Of a stretch of DNA of 64,000 nucleotides, positions 17,826-26,808 are shown piece after piece (position 1 is the stretch's first letter; each line of letters starts with the position of its first letter). The notes under the pieces are model-generated. The model saw only the letters and a program-made list of their open reading frames with translations. It was not told the DNA's origin and ran no database searches. Source of the DNA: DASUPK01 sp963695675 (GTDB taxonomy: Bacteria > Actinomycetota > Thermoleophilia > Solirubrobacterales > 70-9). The DNA lies in assembly GCA_963695675.1 (NCBI GenBank), contig CAVOGY010000005.1:744001-808000 (forward strand), written 5' to 3'. The position numbers and the translations under genes are program-made.

Positions 17826-18687
17826 GGGTCGCCTCCCGGCTGGGCAGTGTCTCGACCTCGGCGTCGTCGATCGTGCGGCGGACGAGGCCTGCGAGAACCT
17901 TGCCGGGACCGACGTCCAGGAATCGGGTCACTCCGAGCTCCCTGAGCCTGCGGAGCAGCGCCGTCCAGCGGATCGGGCTGACAAGCGACGAGGCGAGCGC
18001 ATCGCGAACGTCCTCGCCGAAGAAATCCGCGCTGGTCGAGGAGAGGACGGGAAGGTCGGGCTCTCGGAAATCGATCTCCTCCAGCGCGGTGCGGAACGGG
18101 CCGATCCCCGAGGCCATCGCCTCGGTGTGGAACGCACCGGCGACGGCGAGCTTCTTTGCGCGGATGCCGGCCCCCTTGGCTCCGGCCTCGGCCGCCTCAA
18201 TCGCGGGGAGCGGGCCCGAGAGGACGAACTGCTGCGGAGAGTTCTCGTTCGCGACGGTCAGTTGATGGTCGGCGGCGAGCGCCGTGGCGCCATCGCGGTC
18301 GCTGCCGACGGCGAGCATTGCCCCGGGCTCGCCTCGGCGCGCCGCGTCATCCATGACGCGGCCGCGGGTGACCACGATGCGCAACCCATCGGCGTCATCG
18401 ATCGCTCCTGCCGCCGCCAGGGCCCCGACCTCGCCGAGCGAGTGGCCCGCGAGGTACTCCGCCCGCGGCCGGCCGAGCTGCTCGTAGCCGGCGATCGAGG
18501 CGCAGTAGACCGCCGGCTGGGCGTAGGCGGTGCCTTCGGCAATCCGCTCGAAGGGGTCCTCACCAACCAGCTCGGTCGCGAGATCGAGCAGGTCGGGCCG
18601 AACGGCGGCGACGAGGTCGCGGCTCGAGGCGTCGCCTACACCCTGCCCCGGAAACAGGATTGCAGAGGCGTAGTTGGCGTCCATCAC
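17818..18687 (-). CDS. fabD: malonyl-CoA:ACP transacylase
   Basis: This enzyme loads malonate from CoA onto ACP. It has LFPGQGVG at the N-terminus, the nucleophilic Ser83 in AGHSLGEVGA, the catalytic His in VAGAFHTEAM, and VGPGKVLAGLVR near the end. The 289 residues are slightly short of the usual ~310 but complete. It is the first gene of the minus-strand FAS-II operon. The upstream spacer (18688-18794) also contains a GC hairpin facing the preceding regulator gene. Confidence 0.94.
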   Translation of the reverse strand: MMDANYASAILFPGQGVGDASSRDLVAAVRPDLLDLATELVGEDPFERIAEGTAYAQPAVYCASIAGYEQLGRPRAEYLAGHSLGEVGALAAAGAIDDADGLRIVVTRGRVMDDAARRGEPGAMLAVGSDRDGATALAADHQLTVANENSPQQFVLSGPLPAIEAAEAGAKGAGIRAKKLAVAGAFHTEAMASGIGPFRTALEEIDFREPDLPVLSSTSADFFGEDVRDALASSLVSPIRWTALLRRLRELGVTRFLDVGPGKVLAGLVRRTIDDAEVETLPSREATLA

Positions 18688-18735
18688 TCTGATGACTAAC
18701 CGCGAACCGCCCGCTGGTGAACAGTCGAGGGCGCG

Positions 18736-18756
18736 ATGCCCCCCGTTCGGGGGGGT
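18736..18756 (-). terminator. GC hairpin after the LuxR-type regulator gene
   Basis: A run of C residues, a GTTC/GAAC turn and a run of G residues form a strong hairpin in the spacer between the response-regulator stop (18795) and fabD (18687). There is no clear U-tract, so termination is only suggested. It could separate the two-component transcript from the FAS-II operon. Confidence 0.35.
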
Positions 18757-18794
18757 TCAGGGGGACGGTGCGGGGGGTGGATCCCCGAGGGTGA

Positions 18795-19436
18795 TCAGGG
18801 ACCACCGCCGAGGCCGAGCTGCTCCGCTTTGCGGGCGGCCTCGGCGCGGTTCCGCACGCCGAGCTTCCGGTAGAGAGCCGTCGTGTGGTCCTTGATGGTG
18901 TGCGGTGAGAGGAAGAGGTGCTCCGCGATCTCCCGGTTGGTCGCCCCGGCTCCGATGAGCTCGAGGACCTCCCGCTCGCGGGGCGAGAGGGGCGTCGCCG
19001 GCCCTTCGGTCTGGCGCGCGAACACCGTCATGCCCCTGCCCACCATCCGCACCGCGTTGGCGACCTCGTCGGCACTCCAGTCCTTGGAGATGAAGCCCGC
19101 AGCTCCGGCCGCCCTCGCCGCCTCAGGCGAGATCCAGCCGGCGCCCGAGATCAGCAGGACGCGGGTGTTCGGCGAGACCTCCCGCAGCGCCTCACAGAGC
19201 TCGGCCCCCGAGCGTTCGCCGAGGAAGAGGTCCACGAGCGCCACATCCGGCTTGCTGCGCCGGGCAAGCTCCACCGCCTCCTCGGTGGTCGAGGCGACCG
19301 AGCACTCTCCCATCCAGGGCTGGCGCCCAAGCAGCAGGCGGAACCCCCACTGGACGACGGCGTGATCGTCGACGACGAGCACGCTCAGCTTGCCGCCGCC
19401 GTTCAGCTGCTCGGCAGCACCAGTCGCACTCGCCAC
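18795..19436 (-). CDS. NarL/LuxR-family response regulator
   Basis: A receiver domain (VVDDHAVVQWGFRLLL; phospho-acceptor Asp in VALVDLFLGE; the switch Lys in GFISKDW) is followed by a LuxR-type helix-turn-helix (LSPREREVLELIGAGATNRE, then LSPHTIKDHTTALYRKLGV). It should dimerise on phosphorylation and bind promoter DNA. The gene overlaps the end of the cognate histidine kinase gene by 34 bp, so the two are a clear two-component pair. Its targets are not visible. The adjacent fabD operon is one possibility. Confidence 0.92.
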   Translation of the reverse strand: MASATGAAEQLNGGGKLSVLVVDDHAVVQWGFRLLLGRQPWMGECSVASTTEEAVELARRSKPDVALVDLFLGERSGAELCEALREVSPNTRVLLISGAGWISPEAARAAGAAGFISKDWSADEVANAVRMVGRGMTVFARQTEGPATPLSPREREVLELIGAGATNREIAEHLFLSPHTIKDHTTALYRKLGVRNRAEAARKAEQLGLGGGP

Positions 19437-20518
19437 TGATCCTCCTCCCGGCCGTATTCGAGCATCCCCCCTCGCTGCAGGGCTTCGTAGGCGGCCAGCC
19501 GCAGGCCCATCCGCGAGCCGCCGCCCGCGCCGGCGCTCCCGGCCGGCGGCAGTCCGTCATTGCGCACCTCGAGCAGGAACGCATCGTCCGGCGCGTCGAT
19601 GATCACCCTCACCTCGGTCGGGTCCGCGTGCTTCTCGGCATTGCGGAGGGCCTCGTTCAGGATCGACACGGCCAGCGGCTCGAGCCTCTCCGGCACGTCG
19701 ACACCATCCCGCCAGTCGACCTCGAGCGGCAGGCGCTTGTACTGGCGGCCGAGACGGTCGAGCTCCGAGCGCAGGGCTCCCTCCTGGAGATCCATCAGCG
19801 AGCTTCCAGCGGAGCCGATCAACGCCTCACGGAGGTCGCCGAGGGCGGCCTCGATCTCTGCCGCGGAGCGCTTCTGGTCCTCGTCGGCCAGCGGCTGGTC
19901 TGAGCCGAGCGCCAAGGAGACGCCGAAGAGCCGCTGCGTGACCCGCTCGTGCACCTCGCGGGCCAGGTCGATCCTCTCCGAGAGGCGCCGGCCCCGCTCG
20001 AGCTGGCGGGTCACCTCGCGAACGTGGCTCGCCAGGGCCGCGGTGCGGCCCAGGGCGTGCATGGTCCAGCGCTCGACCTCGGTGAGCTCGAACGGCTGGC
20101 CGTCGCGGTCCGCGAAGATCACGCCGAGCCAGCGCCCGGCGGCCGCCACGGGGGTGCAGGTGAGCTTGACGACGCCGGGAAGGTTCGAGTAGCGGGCCGG
20201 CACGTCCCTGGCCAGGTCGGTCGTCTCGACCACGCGGTCCTCGGCCAGCGCCCGCTGGGCGATCGGCGTCTCCTCCAGCGTGCCGTAGCCGTGGACGATG
20301 AACTCGCGGTAGACGCCGTGGCTGCCGGCGGGGAGCACCAGCTTGCGCTCTGCGTCGTACAGGAAGAGGACCGCCCGCTCCATCGAGGTCTGGCGGCAGA
20401 CCGCCTCGCAGATCCGGTCGTAGAAGTCGTCGAGCCCACGATCGGTGTCGAGCTCGAAAAGAAGCTGCACGACCACGTCCAGGGCCTCGGAGCTGAGCGA
20501 TTCCTGCTCACTGACCAT
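19403..20518 (-). CDS. GAF-domain histidine kinase (NarX/DegS type)
   Basis: A soluble sensor of 371 residues. A GAF domain (about 20-165) is followed by a HisKA_3 dimerisation/phospho-acceptor helix with the His in LAREVHERVTQRLFGVSLAL. The HATPase end has ILNEALRNAEKHADPTEV (N box) and GGGSRMGLRLAAYEAL. No membrane helix is seen, so it senses a cytoplasmic signal or a ligand bound by GAF. It is the partner of the overlapping response regulator. Confidence 0.9.
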   Translation of the reverse strand: MVSEQESLSSEALDVVVQLLFELDTDRGLDDFYDRICEAVCRQTSMERAVLFLYDAERKLVLPAGSHGVYREFIVHGYGTLEETPIAQRALAEDRVVETTDLARDVPARYSNLPGVVKLTCTPVAAAGRWLGVIFADRDGQPFELTEVERWTMHALGRTAALASHVREVTRQLERGRRLSERIDLAREVHERVTQRLFGVSLALGSDQPLADEDQKRSAAEIEAALGDLREALIGSAGSSLMDLQEGALRSELDRLGRQYKRLPLEVDWRDGVDVPERLEPLAVSILNEALRNAEKHADPTEVRVIIDAPDDAFLLEVRNDGLPPAGSAGAGGGSRMGLRLAAYEALQRGGMLEYGREEDQWRVRLVLPSS

Positions 20519-20646
20519 CCTGAACTCTGTAGCCCAGCAGAATCGGGTCGGTTACGCTGCCCGGCCGCGCCAATACCGCCGACGTCCCCCGTCTCGTCCA
20601 CGCCTCCCATACGCGAGACTAAACCCGGAAAAGGAGATGTAGGCGA

Positions 20647-21432
20647 ATGCGCAAATACGTGATCGCGATGATCGTCGGCCTGGTCGGTGCCTTAGGCCCT
20701 TCGAGCGTCGCCGCGGCGGAGGTCACCAGCCTGAGCATCGGCTCGCAATGGTCGCCAGCGAAGCAGGACAAAAAGAGGCGCGGACCAGCGAAGGTCTTCA
20801 TCGAAACCAATGAAGCGCACGCGGGCGCCTTGTTTGGCCAGCCGGGGTGTACGACGGGCAATGAGCTCACGTGTTACGCCACCCCTCCCTCGGTCCAGAG
20901 CCTGATCACCTTCCCGAAGGACGTCGCAGTCGATCCGGGCAACCTGCCGGAGTGCAATCTGGCGTCCCTCACGGGCAAGTCCACGGCCGCCGCCAGGGCA
21001 ATCTGTTCCCGGTCGATTGTCGGAGAGGGAAGCAGCGTGGGCAGGACCCTGGACGGCCGGACCCTGAACGGGGTGATCACGGCGTTCAAGGGTGTGCCGT
21101 CGGGCGGTAACCCGTCGCTCTATCTGCACCTCGACATCGCGGGCGTCGCAACCAAGCCGATCCTGAACGGCATCGTCCGAGGCAACACCCTGACGCTGCA
21201 GATTCCGCCGGTCCAAGGCATGGTGAGCGAGCACTTCGACACCACGCTCAACCCGGTCGTCACCCGGAAGAAGAAGGACAAGAAGACGGGCAAAGTCAAG
21301 AAGACGTTCCTGATCTCCATCCGGTGTTCGAAGTCGCGCACCTGGACGACCACCGAGACGATCACATACGAGACCGGCAAGACGCTGACGGACAGCGCGT
21401 CGCAGAAGTGCAAGCAAAAGAAGAGGAGGTAA
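20647..21432 (+). CDS. secreted protein of unknown function
   Basis: 261 residues with a clean signal peptide (MIVGLVGALGPSSVAAAE). The mature region has cysteines in CTTGNELTCYATP and in PECNLASL/ICSRSIVG, and a middle segment PSLYLHLDIAGVATKPILNG. The tail is very lysine rich (TRKKKDKKTGKVKKTF and KCKQKKRR). The cysteines suggest an extracytoplasmic disulfide-bonded fold and the basic tail suggests binding to an anionic polymer. No named family is recognised. An AAAAGGAG ribosome site lies about 12 bases before the ATG. The gene stands alone between convergent and divergent neighbours. Confidence 0.75.
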   Translation: MRKYVIAMIVGLVGALGPSSVAAAEVTSLSIGSQWSPAKQDKKRRGPAKVFIETNEAHAGALFGQPGCTTGNELTCYATPPSVQSLITFPKDVAVDPGNLPECNLASLTGKSTAAARAICSRSIVGEGSSVGRTLDGRTLNGVITAFKGVPSGGNPSLYLHLDIAGVATKPILNGIVRGNTLTLQIPPVQGMVSEHFDTTLNPVVTRKKKDKKTGKVKKTFLISIRCSKSRTWTTTETITYETGKTLTDSASQKCKQKKRR

Positions 21433-21460
21433 GGCCTCGCACGAGAAGGGGGAATTCGGA

Positions 21461-22072
21461 TCACCCGCGCCGCAGCCGGTAGAAGCGCTCCTCGAAGCGG
21501 AACAGCCGCGCGATTGGATCGGGCTCAGCGTCAGCCACCTGGACGTCAGTGATCTCCCATTCCGGGAACGCCTTTTCGATATCGGCCCGGCTCGCGCCAC
21601 GCGGCAGCGGGCCCCTCCGCCGGGGAGCGAAGCAATCGAGAATCAGGGTGGCGTCAGGGCCGGCGACTGCGGACACTTCCTTGCCCATCGCCCGGCGCTG
21701 GGCCTCGTTGAAGCCGTGGAAGGTGCCGGTGTCGAGCACCAGCCGGAAGCCTGAGCCGACGCCTGACTCGCGTAACGCCGTCACGTCGCCGCGCACGAAA
21801 CGCATCTCGATACCGTCCTCGCTTGCGCGCGTCCGCCCGCGGTTCAGAGCTTTCTCGACGGTGTCGACGCCGGTCACCTCCCAACCCCGTTCGGCGAGCC
21901 GCACCCCCCAGACCCCGCTGCCGGTGCCGATGTCAAGCGCTGTGCCGTAGGGAGGACGGCGCCCGTCCTCCTCGCGGGCGACCAGCTCGAGGAGCTCGTC
22001 GGCGTAGGGCGGGTGCTCGGCGAGGTCCTCCCAGGGATGGAACCCGATCGCGTAGGCGAGCCTGTAATTCAT
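21461..22072 (-). CDS. class I SAM-dependent methyltransferase
   Basis: A 203-residue Rossmann methyltransferase. Motif I is TALDIGTGSGVWGVRLAERG, the acidic residue after beta-2 is in VTGVDTVEKAL, and motif II/III segments are in MRFVRGDVTAL and LVLDTGTFHGF. It uses SAM, and the methyl acceptor cannot be told from sequence. Its ATG overlaps the stop of the upstream cupin gene (ATGA), so the two are co-translated. Confidence 0.85.
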   Translation of the reverse strand: MNYRLAYAIGFHPWEDLAEHPPYADELLELVAREEDGRRPPYGTALDIGTGSGVWGVRLAERGWEVTGVDTVEKALNRGRTRASEDGIEMRFVRGDVTALRESGVGSGFRLVLDTGTFHGFNEAQRRAMGKEVSAVAGPDATLILDCFAPRRRGPLPRGASRADIEKAFPEWEITDVQVADAEPDPIARLFRFEERFYRLRRG

Positions 22073-22464
22073 GGCGAGCCTCCCACCTCGACTCCGGCTG
22101 CCTGCAGGTTCTTCATCACGACGGGCATCGTTTCGCCCAGGATCTCGGTTGGACTGAACTCGACGATCTCGGCCCCTGCGTAGTGGACAGGGGTGTGGCC
22201 TGGTGGGACGTAATACGCGTCGCCGGCCTCGTAGGTCTCCTCGCGGTCGGAGAAGCGGAAACCGACCTGCCCCTTGATCACGTAGCCCCAGCGGGGAAGC
22301 TGAGCGCGATCGTCGGGGAGGCCGCGAAACAGCTCCGCCAGATCGGCGTCGGCGGTGTGAGATTCAAAGCAAACCGAGTAGCCGCCCTCGAGGTTCTCGA
22401 GTCGTACGTCGAGCCCTTCGATCGCGATCCTCTCGGAGGCTGTGGCCTTGGATACGTTCGGCAT
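22069..22464 (-). CDS. cupin-domain protein
   Basis: A single beta-barrel cupin of 131 residues. LPRWGYVIKGQVGFRFSD covers the first conserved region, though a metal-binding His pair is not evident there. The second motif includes YEAGDAYYVPPGHTPVHYAG, with the usual Gly-Asp, Pro-Gly-His and terminal His. It may bind a small ligand or metal. Enzymatic function cannot be assigned. The ATG at 22464 is chosen because the residues upstream (to 22968) are antisense to the LuxR gene. It is the first gene of a two-gene unit with the methyltransferase. Confidence 0.8.
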   Translation of the reverse strand: MPNVSKATASERIAIEGLDVRLENLEGGYSVCFESHTADADLAELFRGLPDDRAQLPRWGYVIKGQVGFRFSDREETYEAGDAYYVPPGHTPVHYAGAEIVEFSPTEILGETMPVVMKNLQAAGVEVGGSP

Positions 22465-22583
22465 TTCGCGCCCCTTTCGTTTGAACAGCTGGAGGCTGAG
22501 GCTAGGCGCGCAGGGGCTGTCCCACATCGGCTGAACCACCCAACTTCCGCCACGGGTCAGCCTGGGTGGTTTCACCCACGCGC

Positions 22584-24221
22584 TCAGACCAACCGGTGTT
22601 CGTAGGCGTAGGCGGTAGCCGCGGTGCGCGAGGAAACACCGAGCTTGGCGAAGATGTTGCTCACGTGACGGTCCACCGTGCGCTCGCTGAGCACGAGCTC
22701 GGCGGCGATCGCCTTGTTGGTCTTGCCGGCGGCAAGGTGGCCCAGCACCTCGAGCTCGCGTCCGGTCAACCCATGAGTGAGGCCGCGGCCAGCGCCGGTG
22801 AGTGAGCCGATCCGGGTGACGTCCGGCATCGCACCTAGCTGCGCGTAAGCGGCGCCGGCCGCCTCGAGCTCCAGCGTGGCCGTGTCCTCGTCGTCCAGGG
22901 CCCGGCAGGCAAGCCCGACGAGCTCCCGCGCGCGTGCCGCTTCGTAGGGCGCTTCCAGCTGGTGCCATACCTCGGCCGCCCGGCGGAGCGAGACCAGAGC
23001 GGCTCCTGGGTTGCCCTGGGCGAGCTCGACCGCCCCCCGCGCCTGGGCGGCCATCGCCCCAAGGGCGCCGTCCTCGTGGCCCTCGGCGATCGACTCGAGC
23101 TCTCCGGAGGCTGCGCGGGCGGCGTCCCGCTCATCGACGGCGAGCATGATCTCGACGTATGCGGGCAGCAGTCCGGCCCGCATACCGGGCTCGGAGACCT
23201 CGGCTTCCACCCTGCGAATCGCTGCTGCGGCCGCGCTGGCCTTCCCCTGCGCCAGGCGCATCAACGCAAGGCCCGGCTGCGGCTCCCACCCGTGTCCACT
23301 CGCCTCCCTGTACGCCTCCTCGGCCGCCCGGTAATCCCCGAGCAGGCGGTGGATCTCCCCCCGCTGGTAGCAGGCCTCCCCTGCTGCCGCCGGGTTCTCT
23401 GCCCGCAGGCAGCGCTCGGCTGCCCGTCGTGCCTCCTCGATCGCCTCCAACCAGGCGCCTCGCAGCTGCATGATCTGGGCGCGATGCACCAGACAGCGTC
23501 CAGTGAAGGCGACCAGGTCGGGCTGGCGCTCGCACCAGCCGCTCAGGGCGGTAGTCCACTCCTGCGCACGGCGAAGCTCGTGGGCATCCTGGCAAGCGAG
23601 GATTACTCCGCAATAGACGATCCCGGAGGCGATCGGGGAGAGCTCCCCAGCGGTGACCGCCACCATCGACTCGTCCAGCAGCACCAGGCCCTCCTTGAGG
23701 CGCCCAAGCCGGACCAGGATGTGGCCCTGCTCATGGGCGGCCAGGGCGAAGAGATCCGGGTCGTCGAAGCGCTCCCCGATTGCCGCCGCTTCGGCCGCGG
23801 TTGCGGCGGCCGCCTCCAGGTCGCCGCTCCCCTCCAGCTCGAAGACGCGCGGCAGGAGCAGATAGCCCCGCTCAACCCGGTCGCCCCCTTCCCGCTCGAG
23901 GAGCCGCTGGGCGCGACCGATCCACCCGCCGGCGCGACCCATCTCCCCACCGGATGCGAGGGTAACGCCGATCCAGAAGGCGCAGCGAAGGGCGGCCAGC
24001 CCCTCGCCCGTGTTGAGATGCGCGCGGTAGGCTCGCTCCAGCAGTCGCAGGTAGTCCTCCTCCCGCCCGAGCATGTAGGCCGTGGTTGCGAGCAGCTCAA
24101 GGTCCTCCGCACCGAGCTGGTTCGACCGTTCGGCGGCCGCGAGCGACTCGTAAGCGTCCGTCCACGCGTGGTCTGCAAAGGCCTGACGCCCTCGTTCGAG
24201 CTCACCGACGTCATCCGCCAC
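22584..24221 (-). CDS. LuxR-family transcriptional regulator with TPR-like sensor region
   Basis: 545 residues. Residues ~10-440 are Ala/Glu/Arg-rich helical repeats of the tetratricopeptide kind (for example LLATTAYMLGREEDYLRLLE and AAAERCLRAENPAAAGEACY). The C-terminal 65 residues are a LuxR helix-turn-helix (LTGRELEVLGHLAAGKTNKA, ERTVDRHVSNIFAKLGVSSR). No P-loop ATPase is present, so it resembles a MalT/LAL regulator without its NTPase. It probably activates genes on protein or ligand binding to the repeats. It is followed closely (120 bp) by the cupin-methyltransferase pair on the same strand, a plausible target. Confidence 0.88.
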   Translation of the reverse strand: MADDVGELERGRQAFADHAWTDAYESLAAAERSNQLGAEDLELLATTAYMLGREEDYLRLLERAYRAHLNTGEGLAALRCAFWIGVTLASGGEMGRAGGWIGRAQRLLEREGGDRVERGYLLLPRVFELEGSGDLEAAAATAAEAAAIGERFDDPDLFALAAHEQGHILVRLGRLKEGLVLLDESMVAVTAGELSPIASGIVYCGVILACQDAHELRRAQEWTTALSGWCERQPDLVAFTGRCLVHRAQIMQLRGAWLEAIEEARRAAERCLRAENPAAAGEACYQRGEIHRLLGDYRAAEEAYREASGHGWEPQPGLALMRLAQGKASAAAAAIRRVEAEVSEPGMRAGLLPAYVEIMLAVDERDAARAASGELESIAEGHEDGALGAMAAQARGAVELAQGNPGAALVSLRRAAEVWHQLEAPYEAARARELVGLACRALDDEDTATLELEAAGAAYAQLGAMPDVTRIGSLTGAGRGLTHGLTGRELEVLGHLAAGKTNKAIAAELVLSERTVDRHVSNIFAKLGVSSRTAATAYAYEHRLV

Positions 24222-24295
24222 AGCGCGATTATCGTCGCCACGTATCTGTCACGGGTGGGGCTGCCCGCGGGAGGGCGAGGCGATACCTGGCGGAC

Positions 24296-25012
24296 CTAGG
24301 TGGCGTGCTCGGCGAACCGGTAGCCCACGCGGCGCACGGTGAGGACCAGCTCGGGATTTTGCGGGTCGCTCTCGACCTTCTGGCGGAGGTTCGAGATGTG
24401 GACGTCGCAGGCGCGGACGTCGCCGCGAAACTCCGTCTGCCAGAGCTCCTCCATGATCTCCTTGCGCGAGAAGACCTGGCCGGGGCTCTCGGCGAGCAGT
24501 CGGAGGACCTGGAACTCTGAGCGGGTCAGGTTGATCGGCTCGCCCCGCACCGTGACCAGGTGCCGGGCAAGGTCGATGGAGACCGGCCCCGCCTCGATCG
24601 CGGCCCCCTCGGCGCCGGTTGAGCGGTCGAGCTCACGGCGGCGCAGCTGTGCCCTGACCCTGCCGAGCAGCTCGCGCACCGAGAACGGCTTGGTGACGTA
24701 GTCGTCGGCACCGACCTCGAGTCCCACCACCTTGTCGACCTCCGCGTCCTTGGCGGTCAGGAGGATGATCGGCACCGGACTGTGGGCGCGGACCTCGCGG
24801 CAGAGATCGAGGCCGCTCTTGCCGGGCATCATGATGTCGAGGATGAGCAGGTCGAAGGGGTCGTCCGAGATCTGTCCCTCGGCCTCCTCCCCGTTCGCCG
24901 CCAGGGTGACCTGGAAGCCCTCCTGCTCGAGCGCATAGCCGACGGACTCGCGGACCGACAGCTCGTCGTCGACGACGAGGATCCGGTTCGAGGCGGGAGG
25001 CGCTGGGTTCAT
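24296..25012 (-). CDS. OmpR/PhoB-family response regulator
   Basis: The receiver domain (ILVVDDELSVRESVGYAL; phospho-Asp in LLILDIMMPGKSGLDL; Lys in DDYVTKPFSVRELLGRV) is followed by a winged-helix DNA-binding domain ending in VHISNLRQKVESDPQNPELV and VRRVGYRFAEHAT. At 238 residues it is full length. It overlaps the downstream end of the kinase gene by 4 bp (ATGA) and forms a two-component system with it. Confidence 0.94.
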   Translation of the reverse strand: MNPAPPASNRILVVDDELSVRESVGYALEQEGFQVTLAANGEEAEGQISDDPFDLLILDIMMPGKSGLDLCREVRAHSPVPIILLTAKDAEVDKVVGLEVGADDYVTKPFSVRELLGRVRAQLRRRELDRSTGAEGAAIEAGPVSIDLARHLVTVRGEPINLTRSEFQVLRLLAESPGQVFSRKEIMEELWQTEFRGDVRACDVHISNLRQKVESDPQNPELVLTVRRVGYRFAEHAT

Positions 25013-26784
25013 GCGACCGGTGTGGGGGTCGGCTTGGCGGCTCGCAGGCGCACCCAGAAGGTGCTGCCCTTGCCGGGCTCCGAGCGCAGCCCGATCTGCC
25101 CACCCATCACGTTCACCATGCGCTTCGCGATCGACAGCCCGAGGCCGAAGCCCTCGCCCTCGAGCACGCCCGAGCCCCGGTAGAAGCGATCGAAGACGCG
25201 ATCCTGCTCCTCGGCTGGGATCCCTTTTCCGGTGTCCTCTACCTCGATCGTCACGCTGGCTTCTTGCCCCCGCGAGGCGCGAAGCGTAACCGTGCCCGGC
25301 GCCGGGGTGTAGGCGCAGGCGTTGGCGAGCAGCCCGATCATCACCTGGCGAAGCAGGACCGGATCGCCCTCCGCGACGAGGTCGGGTTCGACCTCAGCGC
25401 GGAGCTCCACGCCCTCGGGGGTCTCGATCCACTCGGTCGCCTCCTCCGCCGCGAGCGAGACGTCGACGACCTGGGTTGGATCGCGCTCGCCGGCGGCCTC
25501 GACCCGCGCCAGGGTGAGCAGCGACTGGGTCAGCCTGGTCATCCGCTCGGCGTCGAGCGCGAGGCGGATCAGGAAGCGGTCGCGGTCCTCGGGGTCGTCC
25601 TTCGCCCCGCTCTGCAGGACCTCGATGCCGCTCATGATCGCCGCCAGCGGGTTGCGCAGCTCGTGCGCCGCGTTGGAGACGAACTCGGCCTCCGCCTGCT
25701 CGCGCTTGAGCTCCTCAGTCCGGTCCCGGACCACCAGCAGCACCGCGTGCTCGGCCCGAACCCGGCGCGCCTGTACCCCGTAGAGGCGGCCGTCGATGGG
25801 GAGCACGGGGATCTCGTCCGAGCCCTGCTCCGCCGCCCGCCGCAACGACGGAATCAGGGCCGGGGCGGGTCTGCCGTTTCGCAGCAGGCGACCGGCCGCG
25901 GGGTTCGTGAACCGGACGGTGCCATCCTCGCCGGCCACGATCACCGCCTCCGTCAGCCCGTCGAAGATCGCCGAGAGGCGGTCGCGCTCGGTGGCGAGCA
26001 TGCTGAAGCTCCGGCGGAGCTCCTTCTGCATCGTGTTGAGCGACCGCGTCAGGTCCCCGATCTCGTCGCCTCCGCCGGGCGGTACCGGGGCGTCGAAGCG
26101 GCCAGCGGCCATCTGCTCCGCCGCCCTTGCCAGGCGCCGGATCCGGATCGCGATCAGCGAGGAGGCAAGGAAGCCGACCAGCACGCCGATCGCGGTCGCG
26201 ATCAGCAGCGCCCGTAGGCGGTCGCCCCGGAGCTCGTCGAAGGCGTGGGTCAGCGAGGGGGGCGGCTCGGCGCTGACGATCACCGCCCCGCGGACGGGCA
26301 CCTTCGTGTCGCCGAAGATCGGAGCCGCGGCGACCGTGACGTTGTCGGGGAGATTCGCCTCGTAGCGCCGGCCGTCCAGTGCGACGCGAAGGGCCTCGGG
26401 CCGCTGCTGCACGGCGGCGAGACCGGCGAGGTCCTGGCCGGGAGCGAATGGGTGTCCATGCCGGTTGAGCGCCCAGGCCTTGAGGGTCCTGGTGTTCGCC
26501 TGCGCGAGCACGTTCGCGGCGTGCAGCTTGTCGACGCTGCCGAGGTCGTCAGCGAGGCCGGAGGTCTTGCCGACGGCCAGGTCCGCGGATTCGCTCTGCA
26601 GGGTGCGACCGGAGGAGTCGTCGACGAAGACGTAGACGGAAGCCGCGGTGATCAGGCTGACCAGCGCGAAGGCCGCGCCGAGCCAGAGCCGCATCGGAAT
26701 CCGGCGGCCTCTCTCCCCACGCTTCATGAAACGGGTTGTTCCTTCGGCTTCGCCTCGGAGCACCCTCGCATTCCCCTCGGCCAT
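25009..26784 (-). CDS. membrane sensor histidine kinase with HAMP and PAS
   Basis: 591 residues. There is a transmembrane helix near 32-55, an extracytoplasmic sensor region to ~190, and a second helix (LRALLIATAIGVLVGFLAS). A HAMP linker follows, then a PAS-like segment (AIFDGLTEAVIVAGEDGTVR). The HisKA domain has FVSNAAHELRNPLAAIMSG (phospho-His), and HATPase has NACAYTPAPGTV and GFGLGLSIAKRMV. It senses an unknown external signal and phosphorylates the adjacent OmpR-type regulator. The ATG at 26784 is the longest start, and internal Met codons at about residues 20 and 31 are alternatives. Confidence 0.92.
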   Translation of the reverse strand: MAEGNARVLRGEAEGTTRFMKRGERGRRIPMRLWLGAAFALVSLITAASVYVFVDDSSGRTLQSESADLAVGKTSGLADDLGSVDKLHAANVLAQANTRTLKAWALNRHGHPFAPGQDLAGLAAVQQRPEALRVALDGRRYEANLPDNVTVAAAPIFGDTKVPVRGAVIVSAEPPPSLTHAFDELRGDRLRALLIATAIGVLVGFLASSLIAIRIRRLARAAEQMAAGRFDAPVPPGGGDEIGDLTRSLNTMQKELRRSFSMLATERDRLSAIFDGLTEAVIVAGEDGTVRFTNPAAGRLLRNGRPAPALIPSLRRAAEQGSDEIPVLPIDGRLYGVQARRVRAEHAVLLVVRDRTEELKREQAEAEFVSNAAHELRNPLAAIMSGIEVLQSGAKDDPEDRDRFLIRLALDAERMTRLTQSLLTLARVEAAGERDPTQVVDVSLAAEEATEWIETPEGVELRAEVEPDLVAEGDPVLLRQVMIGLLANACAYTPAPGTVTLRASRGQEASVTIEVEDTGKGIPAEEQDRVFDRFYRGSGVLEGEGFGLGLSIAKRMVNVMGGQIGLRSEPGKGSTFWVRLRAAKPTPTPVA

Positions 26785-26808
26785 GGTGCACAGATTGTTA
26801 CCGCTTGC

